From contig RDYP01000010.1 in the NCBI GenBank assembly GCA_004293445.1, positions 26,751-90,750 of the forward strand: a stretch of DNA of 64,000 nucleotides, given 5' to 3'. The notes under the pieces are model-generated. The model was not told the DNA's origin and made no database searches. It saw only the letters and a list, made by a program, of their open reading frames with translations. Origin of the DNA: Verrucomicrobiota bacterium. GTDB taxonomy: Bacteria; Verrucomicrobiota; Verrucomicrobiia; Verrucomicrobiales; Akkermansiaceae. Both the position numbers and the translations under genes were made by a program. This document shows, piece by piece, positions 55,301 to 62,287 of the stretch. Position 1 is the stretch's first letter. Each line of letters opens with the position of its first letter.

Positions 55301-55548
55301 GTCACAGGATCACCCAACAAAGTCCCGGACAGCTCCGCCGCCAACCTGGCCGCCCGCTTTGCGTCCAACGAACCCTCCGCCAGACGCGAAAGAATCCGAT
55401 CCGCGAACTCGCCCGCCGCCTTGCGGGTGAACGTCAACGCGATCAACTCCGAGGGCTCGGCCCCCGCCGCCAGCAAGGCGAGGAAGCGATTCGACAATTG
55501 GAAGGTTTTCCCCGAACCCGCCGACGCCCGGATCATCAGGCTCTGCAT
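52396..55548 (-). CDS. AddA-like UvrD-family helicase/PD-(D/E)XK nuclease
   Basis: 1050 aa from the ATG at 55548, two nt after the upstream stop. It opens QSLMIRASAGSGKTFQL (Walker A). Helicase motifs are LTFTRKAA (Ia), MLDEFQDTSRTQWE (II), VVGDAKQGIYGWRGGE (III), MTVHKAKGLEFDMVVLPDL (V) and LYVGLTRAKYGTYVLL (VI). The C-terminal nuclease has FGSAVHAVFE, GIVDRLH, VIDFKTD and YSGQMAAYRQVL, the RecB-type PD-(D/E)XK motifs. With the next upstream gene it forms an AddAB/RexAB-like double-strand-break resection complex. It is somewhat shorter than typical AddA (about 1200). Proteins in this group have various names, so a symbol is not given. Confidence 0.88.
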   Translation of the reverse strand: MQSLMIRASAGSGKTFQLSNRFLALLAAGAEPSELIALTFTRKAAGEFADRILSRLAEGSLDAKRAARLAAELSGTLLGDPVTGMPALFCKEGVVMPDLAAFQAMLEKLTAELHRVSLGTLDSFFVRIAKRFPYELGLAEFQLLEQDAMQVEQSQVLARIFREVPERQREAFLGAFRLATHGKEHNRLCDLLDEFLEQHHQRYLSAPEQGQWGNLELIWPDGCPWPMVEDFAGAAREVLDLLDTVEVDKRPHATWVKGWESAVEWFANYAAGDGRKVPTAVDRMLGLLEDLAGGSATDLYSRIEHRISGPLGVAMVRLIGGYLRAEIEVRATRTLGLWSLLWAYESIYGTEVRRRGRLGFADVTRLLADGGLTTEGRGKIESRLDARYRQWMLDEFQDTSRTQWEVLEGLLDEATLDPDGERSLFVVGDAKQGIYGWRGGEPRLFDDLLARPGWSERMLPWTMETSWRSAQEVLDLVNLVCDPETMRGRFPDAAVDRWKYGVHRSASRGAPLAGYAVVVDTDETESEDDDEAGGVEGALRDLLAEVRPIERGLSCVVLVRSNAKARKMVDFLRQEFPGMPVEMDAEVELAQDNPLGLALLDLFRWLSHPADRFAAAHVMASPLASVLRGWGIEDVDCWHACRERVLASGMAGLLSGLVDGLRASGVLNVFLEERLAGILRAALDYDESGSREFDGWVARLEALKQREYSAEGALQVMTVHKAKGLEFDMVVLPDLAGGAFDDPSKAGMLEFKDADGRIEGLLLAPAKKLLEADTSLGKRFEAWSAEQCYERFCNLYVGLTRAKYGTYVLLPKAPKTPSSERRFDLWIRSALGGPGGEIVWREKTRVSLYEAGDAAWYEKVSGRNVAVVEPETASALGPVVARFERTTPSGAKKEASGIVSSPTGMRFGSAVHAVFESVGWVDEIQPLLPEDEAGGLVAGLLVVSHIRSRFERGGRNVDLFREQAVEAILDGKWLSGIVDRLHVVRDAAGGVERVEVIDFKTDAVQAEEALIERYSGQMAAYRQVLSKAFGGVPVQCLLLSTKLRKWIEVE

Positions 55549-55550
55549 GC

Positions 55551-58337
55551 TCACGCCTCCCCCCTTTCCAAGCTCCAAGCCAGTTCTTTCGCCTTCATAT
55601 CCTCGATCAATGCCCCCATCACCGCTTCCTCCAAACCATCGGGTGCCAGCAGCGCGAAATCATCGTTGCGCAATTCCTGACCACCCAGTGCCACCGGCGG
55701 CCAGTGGACGCTCCGTCGTAAGGCCCCAATCACGCCGCCCGCCCACTCCATCGCGCATTCCAGCCTCTCGGACTCGAAGTCCTCCCACATCTGAAATCCC
55801 ACCTCACCCAAGGTCGCCGGCAGGTTCACATAGCCCATCGCCGGCGGATCATCCAATTTCAGCCACTGCTGGACGAAGGCCGCATAGAGCGGCAGCTGCA
55901 CATTCTTCCACACCTCGTCGGCACCTTTCGCAGCAGGCATCGTCGGCCCGAAGGTCGATCGCTTCTCGGAAAACTTCCGCAAATGCGCTGCCCGCGGAGC
56001 CTCCGCCCGCGCCGCGGTTTTGTAGTCCAGAACCCGCCAACCATGCTGCGGATGGAAATCCACCCGGTCGATCTGCATCGATACCGCCTGCCCATCGATC
56101 TCCCACGGCAGTTCGTTCCCCACCTTCAGCTCCACATACCGCGTCCGCCAACCCCGCGCCCGTTCCGCCACTTCCACGCTGGCGAAGCGCTCCATCCTCG
56201 ACCGCGCCGCTTCGCGCTGGACCAGAATCGGCAAGGACCAATCCCCGCCGTACTTCGCCAACCACCGATCCACTTTCTCCCACAGAAAATCCCGCAATTC
56301 CCGCGCATCCAACACTTCCCGCATCGCCTCGTCCCGCCCCATCTGCTCCAACACCCCGTGGCACAGATTGCCGAAATCCCGCGCATCCATCTCCATCTTC
56401 GCCGCATCGTGACGATCCCAATTCAACATCCGCTTCAGATAAAAACGAAACGGGCAATGAAGGTAGTCGCGGATCGCCGACGGACTGAGCTTTCTCCGAC
56501 CATCCAAATACGGTTTTACTTCCCCCGAAAACGTCAGCTTCCAATCGCCCCGCGCCCACGCGGCCAGACGACGCGCCCCTGAGGAGGGACTGCCCGAAAG
56601 CTCCCTGACCCTCTCCGCCAACTCGACACCTCTCGCTGCCAACAGAAGGCGCGATGGCCGCCGCGGTTCCCCGGACGCATCGACTTTTGCCACGATGACC
56701 TCCAGCTCACGGGAAGCCGCGAAAGAATGAAACAAATAGGCGTCCCGCGCATGACGACCCTCCGCGTCGCGCAAACCGAGTTGCTTCCTCACTCCATCCG
56801 GCAGGAAGGCATCGTCCAAACTGCCATCCGGCACGCAACCCTCGTGCATCCCCGCCAGCACCATCCGCCGCCCGCGGGTATGCGAAAGCTCCAGCCATCC
56901 GGATAGATCAATCCCAGCGAGCTCGCGACCTGCGGCAGATCGAAGGGTATCGATCGATGACAGCACCAGTTCCAGCGCCTCGCCGGGGCCCTCCAACAAA
57001 CCACGCGCCTCCAAACGCTTCACCGGCTCCACCGCCTCCGCCAAGGCCGCCAAAAGCTGACCCTCCGCCCCGTCGTCCATTGCTCCCATCTCGTCCACCC
57101 ACGCGGCAAGCGCCTCACCCGACTTCCCCGGCGCAAAGCGATCCCGCCACGAAAGACACCAGTCTAGGACCTCCGCCAGCTTCACCCCACCCTCGCTCGA
57201 ACGCTCCACCGGACCGGCGCATAGCTCCCTCACCCACGACACGCGATCCGGTAAATGCCTCGCTTCCAAGCCATCCAAACACCCCAAGGCACCATGCATT
57301 TCAGGCCCACCAAACAGCTTCGCCAACAGAGGATTGCGCAGAATCCCCGCCGCCGCATCCCAACGATCTGCGCGCCGCGCCAGGCCCGCGAAACCCTCCA
57401 ACATCAAGGTCATCGGTCGCCCTGCCGCCCGGCCCTCCGGATTCCATGCAGGCCAACCCGCATCCCCGAAGGCCGCCTCCAAAGCCGGACCGCACGCTGG
57501 ATCACAAAGCCCCATCGCCACCTCATCGCTTGCGAGACCCGAACAGCACGCCACCGCCTTGTCCGCCAATTCCGATGGCCCGGCCACCATGTGAACCCGC
57601 TCTCGCTCGACCGGGGTCCGTCGACCGATCCACGACACCAGCGGCCGACCCCATTGATCAAAAGCCCCAGCCTCCGACTCCGGCGCGTGAATCAAGACAC
57701 GGACCGGCTCGCTCAGTCGCTTCCAGACCTCGAGAGCCAAAGGCACGGGATCCGGCACCCCGCCGATCACCACTTCTTCAATTCCCCGCTGCACGATGAA
57801 TTCCGCCGCCGCCCTCAGCTTCGCCATCAAAGGGTCCTCCATGCCCCAACGGGTGAAACGCGCCATCACCCGATTCTCAATCTCCACCAAATCCACCCAA
57901 CGATCCCTCTCGGGACTCAAGGCCGCGGCATCAGCGAACGAGCGCCCGCCCTCCGCCAAGGCGTTCCGCACCTTCTCCAACTCCCGTGCCACTCCCGACG
58001 CCCACGAGAACGAACGCTCCACCGGCTCCACCGGAAACAAGGCGGCCGCATCCCGCCTTCCCAAGCCCCGCAACACATCGATCCATGCGAAACGCGCTTC
58101 GATCGATGACGCTACTCTGTCCTCCTCCGCCGGACGGAAGAAAAACTCCGGTGTCACCACCTTCGGCGCCAACAAAGCGCCCGCAGCCGTCGCCAATCCC
58201 TCGCGCAAAACACGGCCCGCCTGTGCCGTCGGAACCACCACCAGCATTCCCGGCAAACGCTCGCGACGCGCCAAAAGCCACTCCACCAGCAATCCGCAAA
58301 GAGGCCGCTCCCAACCCAAAAACACATGTTCCACCAT
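55551..58337 (-). CDS. AddB-like nuclease/helicase-like subunit
   Basis: 928 aa from the ATG at 58337; a GTG at 58343 is an alternative. It starts VEHVFLGWERPLCGLLVEWLL and VVVPTAQAGRVLREGLA, an AddB-type degenerate helicase opening with no proper Walker A. The C-terminal PD-(D/E)XK nuclease has SPSAIRDYLHCPFRFYLKRML, DFGNLCHGVLE, MQIDRVDFH, WRVLDYKT and VQLPLYAAFV. Only one of the four Fe-S Cys of B. subtilis AddB is apparent (HCPF), so the cluster is probably absent. It is coupled to the AddA-like gene. The cooperating pair suggests a two-nuclease enzyme. Confidence 0.85.
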   Translation of the reverse strand: MVEHVFLGWERPLCGLLVEWLLARRERLPGMLVVVPTAQAGRVLREGLATAAGALLAPKVVTPEFFFRPAEEDRVASSIEARFAWIDVLRGLGRRDAAALFPVEPVERSFSWASGVARELEKVRNALAEGGRSFADAAALSPERDRWVDLVEIENRVMARFTRWGMEDPLMAKLRAAAEFIVQRGIEEVVIGGVPDPVPLALEVWKRLSEPVRVLIHAPESEAGAFDQWGRPLVSWIGRRTPVERERVHMVAGPSELADKAVACCSGLASDEVAMGLCDPACGPALEAAFGDAGWPAWNPEGRAAGRPMTLMLEGFAGLARRADRWDAAAGILRNPLLAKLFGGPEMHGALGCLDGLEARHLPDRVSWVRELCAGPVERSSEGGVKLAEVLDWCLSWRDRFAPGKSGEALAAWVDEMGAMDDGAEGQLLAALAEAVEPVKRLEARGLLEGPGEALELVLSSIDTLRSAAGRELAGIDLSGWLELSHTRGRRMVLAGMHEGCVPDGSLDDAFLPDGVRKQLGLRDAEGRHARDAYLFHSFAASRELEVIVAKVDASGEPRRPSRLLLAARGVELAERVRELSGSPSSGARRLAAWARGDWKLTFSGEVKPYLDGRRKLSPSAIRDYLHCPFRFYLKRMLNWDRHDAAKMEMDARDFGNLCHGVLEQMGRDEAMREVLDARELRDFLWEKVDRWLAKYGGDWSLPILVQREAARSRMERFASVEVAERARGWRTRYVELKVGNELPWEIDGQAVSMQIDRVDFHPQHGWRVLDYKTAARAEAPRAAHLRKFSEKRSTFGPTMPAAKGADEVWKNVQLPLYAAFVQQWLKLDDPPAMGYVNLPATLGEVGFQMWEDFESERLECAMEWAGGVIGALRRSVHWPPVALGGQELRNDDFALLAPDGLEEAVMGALIEDMKAKELAWSLERGEA

Positions 58338-58426
58338 GGACACCTCTCATGCCCTCCCGCAGACGGGGGCGAAAGCAAAAGTTTGCAAATCTAGGCTGGG
58401 CCCGCAAATGTCCCACCCCCACCCCT

Positions 58427-59086
58427 TCAGGCCTCTGCCTTGCGCTCGAATTCCGCCTTCGATGCCTTGCGCGCCTCTGCCACGAAGTGGTTGCACGCTT
58501 CACGACAGCGCAGAGGAATCGCCGCAGCCCGGTCGATCTCGCCCACCACACCGTCAAAGCGGCTGGCCTCGCTGTCCTCCAAGGGAGTCTGCGCATCCAA
58601 GCCCCACAGGATTTTCTTCACGCAGCAGTTCCCGGGACCGCAGACCTCCCTTACCAAGGCCTGCGCGCCCGCATCGCTCAGATTCCGGGCGAACCGATAC
58701 ATCCCCGTCTGGCGATTGAGCTTGTCCCGCAGGGACTCGATCTCCAGGCGGCCATCCACCGCCGCGAAATGCATCCCGACATTCGCCGGGTAAAACGCAT
58801 CCAGCGCCTGCAACAGCTCTTCCGCCGACGCCAAGTGGAGCCGCCAACCACGCCGCAAGCTCAGTTCGCCCTTGGTGAAACGATAGTGCCCGTCTTCCGC
58901 CCAAGTCGAAATCCCGCGCGCCGCAGCCGGCCCCTCGTGGACCTCAAGCGCCGCGAAATCGCCCGCCTCGTCATCCATATGGCACAGCACGAAAGGGACC
59001 CCCGCCCGGTCGGGTAGGATGGCGATTTGACCGATACGGCGGACACCGTCGGCAACGGCTCGGGAAAGGCGCTCAGCGAGGATCAT
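58427..59086 (-). CDS. DR2241-like 4Fe-4S protein, CbiX partner
   Basis: 219 aa from the ATG at 59086, overlapping the CbiX stop by 14 bp. The N-terminal half resembles the stabilising domain of Deinococcus DR2241. The C-terminal half has CGPGNCCVKKILWGLD and, about 45 residues later, CREACNHF, giving the Cys set for a 4Fe-4S cluster. In DR2241 this domain is fused to two CbiX-type domains; here it is a separate gene coupled to cbiX. It is likely to assist chelatase or redox function. Exact role unknown. Confidence 0.72.
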   Translation of the reverse strand: MILAERLSRAVADGVRRIGQIAILPDRAGVPFVLCHMDDEAGDFAALEVHEGPAAARGISTWAEDGHYRFTKGELSLRRGWRLHLASAEELLQALDAFYPANVGMHFAAVDGRLEIESLRDKLNRQTGMYRFARNLSDAGAQALVREVCGPGNCCVKKILWGLDAQTPLEDSEASRFDGVVGEIDRAAAIPLRCREACNHFVAEARKASKAEFERKAEA

Positions 59087-59894
59087 GGTATTTCGCGTCA
59101 AAGTCGGAAACTTGGTCGAGGATCACGTCAGCGATAAGCCGCTCGGTCCCGATGGCGGATGAGTAGTAGAGGGTCTTCCCACGCAGAGCATGCGGATTCT
59201 GTCGGAACACCTCGCGCTGGCTGGCGGCCTCGCCCGGTTCGGACTCGATCCCCAGCAGCACTGGAATGTCCTGATAGCTGTGCAGCCCGTCCGCGATGAA
59301 AAAGGGCACCACGACCACGTTCGGCGTTGTCGCCAGCTTGTCCCAGTCCGCGATGAAAGGCTGCTCTTCCATGTAGGCGTCCAAGACCTCGGCGTAGCCC
59401 GCTCCCGAAGCCTTGATGCGATCGGCCTGATCCTTCACCGCCTTCGTCGAGTTCTGATTAAGACCCGTCCCGTGACCCACGATGAACAGCGTGGTGAGCG
59501 CCGGATCGGCGTCCGGTGCGACCTCCCGCGCCCGCCGCAGTAGCAAACCGGTCATCGACGCGTGAACCCCCACCGGCAGCGTGTAGTGCCAAGTCTTCCC
59601 ACCCTTCACCGTCGTCGGCCCCTCAAGGTGCAGCTCCCGCGGAATCACGTCCTGTGTGAAGTAGCCCTCACTGATGAAATCCGGCACCACATAAACCTCG
59701 TCGCGGTCGATCATGTACCCCGCTTCGCGCATCGAGGGCTCTTCCTTCCAGAAACAACAGTGCACTTCGCCAAACAAACCCCGACGCCGGATCTCGTCAG
59801 CATGATCGAAGTAAGGCGTCGATGAATCCGGGTTCTCGGTCGAACCGTGGCCGACGATCAACAACGCGGCATCCGGCTTGGGCGTGAAAGGCAT
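59073..59894 (-). CDS. cbiX: CbiX-type sirohydrochlorin chelatase
   Basis: 273 aa from the ATG at 59894. Two tandem chelatase-like halves are visible: the first opens ALLIVGHGSTENPDS (catalytic His in VGHG), the second opens TTLFIVGHGTGLNQNS. VVVPFFIADGLHSYQDIPVLLG resembles the second metal-ligand region of CbiX. The expected reaction is insertion of Co2+ (or Fe2+/Ni2+) into sirohydrochlorin. The frame upstream to 60158 is a shadow of the divergent ligase-like gene. No other cobalamin genes are in the window. Confidence 0.85.
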   Translation of the reverse strand: MPFTPKPDAALLIVGHGSTENPDSSTPYFDHADEIRRRGLFGEVHCCFWKEEPSMREAGYMIDRDEVYVVPDFISEGYFTQDVIPRELHLEGPTTVKGGKTWHYTLPVGVHASMTGLLLRRAREVAPDADPALTTLFIVGHGTGLNQNSTKAVKDQADRIKASGAGYAEVLDAYMEEQPFIADWDKLATTPNVVVVPFFIADGLHSYQDIPVLLGIESEPGEAASQREVFRQNPHALRGKTLYYSSAIGTERLIADVILDQVSDFDAKYHDPR

Positions 59895-59983
59895 GCCCCA
59901 AAGTGCGCGGCACCAGCCTCCGCGCAAGCCCCCTCTTTCGTTGGCACTTGGATACTCCGGGCAAAAAAGCCATTCTCCGCGCC

Positions 59984-60628
59984 GTGCTGCCCACCCTCGA
60001 CCTCTGGATCGACCCCATTCCCCGCGACGGCCCGGAGAACATGGCCATCGACGACTGGTTGGCCGAAAACGCCGATACCCCCGTCCTCCGCAGCTACCGC
60101 TGGACCCCCGACTGGGGCAGCCTCGGCTATTTCGTGAAAGCCGCCACCCTTCCCCCAAATGGCCTGCGCTGGGTCCGCCGCCCCACCGGCGGCGGGATCG
60201 TCGATCACCGCGCAGACTGGACCTACACGCTATTCATCCCCAACGGCTTCGGACTCGCCGAAGCCAAAGGCGCGGAAAGCTATCGCGTCATCCACAGCGC
60301 CCTCGTCACAGCCCTCCGGGCGGGGGGGATCGATGCCCAGCTCGCGGGATCCCAGCCCAGCACGCCTGGCGGCGAGTGCTTTCGTCATGCTGTCGAATTC
60401 GACGTCATCACCCCCGACGCGCGAAAAATCGCGGGCGCGGGCCAGCGCCGCAACCGACACGGCCTCCTCCACCAAGGCTCCGTCGCCACCCCCTCTCCCA
60501 TCCCCCTCGAACTCGCCGCCTCGCTCTCGGAAATCGTCACCCCAAAAAAGGTCTCCCCCCCCATCTCATTCATCGCCGAGCAAATCCAGGACCGCTACGG
60601 CCGCAGCGAATGGACCCTCCGCCGCTAA
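59984..60628 (+). CDS. Lipoate-protein ligase A-like protein
   Basis: 214 aa from the GTG at 59984; the frame reaches a GTG at 59903, only 8 bp from the divergent cbiX start, which is less likely. The BPL/LplA catalytic fold is seen in NMAIDDWL, SYRWTPDWGSLGYF, LRWVRRPTGGGIVDH (RRxxGGGxV), WTYTLFIP, SYRVIHSALV, and FRHAVEFDVI...KIAGAGQRRNRHGLLHQGSV, in which KIAGxxQRR carries the catalytic Lys. Family role: attaching lipoate or octanoate to protein Lys. The C-terminal accessory domain of E. coli LplA is absent. Confidence 0.82.
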   Translation: MLPTLDLWIDPIPRDGPENMAIDDWLAENADTPVLRSYRWTPDWGSLGYFVKAATLPPNGLRWVRRPTGGGIVDHRADWTYTLFIPNGFGLAEAKGAESYRVIHSALVTALRAGGIDAQLAGSQPSTPGGECFRHAVEFDVITPDARKIAGAGQRRNRHGLLHQGSVATPSPIPLELAASLSEIVTPKKVSPPISFIAEQIQDRYGRSEWTLRR

Positions 60629-60720
60629 ACCATTAAGAATCAGGGATACTTATGTCCCGCACCCACAGCCAAAGCTCCCAAATTCAGGCCATAGGCCAGT
60701 CATCCATTCTTCCGGGGAGC

Positions 60721-60762
60721 ACACGCGCCCTCGCGTGTCGTTTCCGGCGCCCCCGCCGGAAA
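60721..60762. repeat. Two adjacent perfect stem-loops
   Basis: ACACGCG-CCCT-CGCGTGT (60721-60738) and TTTCCGGCG-CCCC-CGCCGGAAA (60741-60762) are both perfect, each with a 4-nt C-rich loop and separated by two bases. No T-tract follows, so they are not standard terminators of either strand. They could be REP-like units, given a REP-type transposase gene 1.5 kb away. Confidence 0.55.
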
Positions 60763-60931
60763 CCGGCCCGAGCCCACCCCAAAAACCGCCGCCACTCAGC
60801 CCACTCCCGCCCCCTCCCGAAGCGCAACCACTTGCACCTCAAAAAGCCCAAATCCGCCCGATTCCCCAAGTCCCCCAATCAATCCATCAACCAACTTATT
60901 TTCAGCGGATTACCGCTTTTAAACTAACTGC

Positions 60932-60942
60932 ATGCCTGGCAT
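60932..60942 (+). repeat. Left inverted copy of 11-bp palindrome ATGCCTGGCAT (extended ATGCCTGGCATTTT)
   Basis: This 11-bp sequence is itself palindromic around a central base. A second copy lies at 62216-62226, and in inverted orientation the match extends to 14 bp. The two bound a 1.3-kb patch with two small AT-richer genes. Confidence 0.5.
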
Positions 60943-61102
60943 TTTTTTATGGTTACCCATTGGCTATCCGATCTTTACCGCTTGTGCCTTGCTTGAGGTC
61001 ATGCTTGGCAAGACGCCAGATCGGCGGCAACTGCTCAATGCGGCACCCTGCCACTCCGGTGACTGTCGAGGTCGAGATTCATCCAAACTCAAACCATCGT
61101 AG
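60932..61102 (+). CDS. Possible small hydrophobic ORF
   Basis: A 56-aa frame opening MPGIFLWLPIGYPIFTACALLEVML, then a polar tail with three Cys. It overlaps the end of the convergent LITAF-like gene by 24 bp. The start codon lies in the palindromic repeat. Protein-like, but unsupported by SD or homology. Confidence 0.25.
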   Translation: MPGIFLWLPIGYPIFTACALLEVMLGKTPDRRQLLNAAPCHSGDCRGRDSSKLKPS

Positions 61103-61438
61103 TTTTCGCGGAATCTTGCTTCCGCACGATTGGCAAACCCACAGGCCGTCGCGCTTCATCATAAAATGAGCACCCGCCAGAATCACTGGAATTCCAAGAA
61201 TCAGGCCGACTCCCGTGAGGCAAAGCAGCACGCCAACAACCAGAACCAAACAGCCGCCCGCACCACCTTTCGATTCGCTGCTTCGATGCATAGGCGACTT
61301 ACAGATAGGGCAAAATAGACCATGCGCTGCGGGCTGAACAGCATCTTTTCTCGGCTCGGGAATCGGAGGGGGGGCAATTTCCTTGACTGGCTTTGGCTGG
61401 CGATCCTTCAGTGGCGGGAGGGTCTTGCGCTCTTTCAT
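61079..61438 (-). CDS. LITAF-like split zinc-ribbon membrane protein
   Basis: 119 aa. The N-terminal 40 residues are Pro/Lys-rich and disordered. Then comes FCPICKS, a Gly/Cys-containing hydrophobic segment of about 28 residues (near 62-90), and VCQSCGSKIPRK. Two CxxC pairs separated by a membrane-embedded stretch is the layout of the LITAF domain, in which both pairs meet at the bilayer surface to bind one Zn. This match is by topology only. It follows a possible remnant ORF by 9 bp. Confidence 0.6.
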   Translation of the reverse strand: MKERKTLPPLKDRQPKPVKEIAPPPIPEPRKDAVQPAAHGLFCPICKSPMHRSSESKGGAGGCLVLVVGVLLCLTGVGLILGIPVILAGAHFMMKRDGLWVCQSCGSKIPRKLRWFEFG

Positions 61439-61447
61439 TTGGTTGGC

Positions 61448-61570
61448 CTACTTCAAATTGTTCACCTGGTCGAGATGATGTGCGGTGTCGGTTCTGCTTC
61501 CCTGCTTCATTGTCGTCAGTATGCCTTGCTGGCTTTCGTCGAGGTGTCCGCCACCGCCTCCAGCGTCCAC
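61448..61570 (-). CDS. Possible small ORF or 3' gene remnant
   Basis: From a GTG at 61570 there is a 40-aa frame, VDAGGGGGHLDESQQGILTT...HLDQVNNLK, with a composition like real coding sequence and a stop 9 bp before the LITAF-like ATG. The frame is open upstream for another 40 codons without a good start, so it may be the 3' end of a decayed gene. Confidence 0.25.
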   Translation of the reverse strand: MDAGGGGGHLDESQQGILTTMKQGSRTDTAHHLDQVNNLK

Positions 61571-61695
61571 GCCAAGGGCCTCCAGCGGATCTGGTGGTAA
61601 CTTGGTCCCCGCTACCGGCAGAGACGCTGTAGAATCGCTATCAGTACAGCGGCGAGAATGCGGTAATCTACAGTGGGATTTGTGGCGATTAGAAC

Positions 61696-62067
61696 TCAGA
61701 GCTTTCTTACCGGAAGGATCTTAACATGGCTGTCGTTGTAATAGATTTTCAAATCGGTGTATCCGTTGTCCTTCAAATGCTTCAGCACTATGGAATTTTT
61801 GATCTTCTCGACGAACTTGTCCGCGTGCTCCTCAACATGGGATTTGTGCAGAATTACTCTCATCGTTTTGGTGTCGATTGACTCGACAATGCAATCAATC
61901 GAGGTGGACTTAATGAGTATTTTTTCGATCTTGAGATCTGCCTTGGTGCCGCAACCGATTGGATTGACTGCGTAAGGGTCCTCGGCAGCGTTCGCGCTAA
62001 AAGTAGTCAGACACAGGCCTGCAACGAAGCACAGGATCCCGAACGCAGTTTTCATTTTATTCATCAT
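61696..62067 (-). CDS. Small secreted protein of unknown function
   Basis: 123 aa from the ATG at 62067 (an adjacent ATG at 62064 is equivalent). Signal peptide KTAFGILCFVAGLCLTTFSANA. The mature part is Lys/Ile/Asp-rich with two Cys (VNPIGCGTK and DCIVES), which could form a disulfide. The gene is clearly more AT-rich than most of the window, with codons such as ATA and AAA, which suggests acquisition by transfer. No homologue recognised. Confidence 0.55.
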   Translation of the reverse strand: MMNKMKTAFGILCFVAGLCLTTFSANAAEDPYAVNPIGCGTKADLKIEKILIKSTSIDCIVESIDTKTMRVILHKSHVEEHADKFVEKIKNSIVLKHLKDNGYTDLKIYYNDSHVKILPVRKL

Positions 62068-62153
62068 ATCGAACGAGTGACGAAACGTGGACTGGTTGGC
62101 AAGTTTGATTTCGATGTCATGTCTTTCCACAAGGAAGCCCGCCCCGGTTCTCT

Positions 62154-62164
62154 AACAGCCTGTT
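62154..62164. repeat. Palindrome AACAGCCTGTT followed by GAAAAACCC
   Basis: A perfect 11-bp palindrome upstream of the transposase gene. The joined CTGTTGAAAAAC sequence resembles ends of some insertion sequences, but no inverted partner was found in the window. Confidence 0.35.
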
Positions 62165-62215
62165 GAAAAACCCTTCCTGATCTGCTTCGCTTCGCGGCGA
62201 GCATGTTCAAATAAA

Positions 62216-62226
62216 ATGCCAGGCAT
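62216..62226 (-). repeat. Right inverted copy of ATGCCTGGCAT
   Basis: Reads ATGCCAGGCAT on the plus strand. It is the inverted counterpart of 60932-60942, 62 bp before the transposase start. Confidence 0.5.
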
Positions 62227-62287
62227 AAAGTCACTTGACGCCACACGATCCTCCTGCTTTCCTGCTAGTCGACAACCTTCTGAACTC

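Larger units (their letters stand above)
60629..61078. other. 450-bp region between the ligase-like gene and the LITAF-like gene
   Basis: The GC-rich first half contains two adjacent perfect hairpins (60721-60762) and C-rich low-complexity sequence. The AT-richer second half contains a palindrome at 60932-60942 and a possible small ORF. No confident gene. Confidence 0.5.

Noticed and set aside
55160..56488. 442-codon plus-strand frame, Pro/Ser-rich
   Set aside because: Antisense to the AddA/AddB-like genes; composition is that of a shadow.
62151..62176. Insertion-sequence end (CTGTTGAAAAAC)
   Set aside because: No inverted partner or target duplication was found, so an IS boundary cannot be supported.
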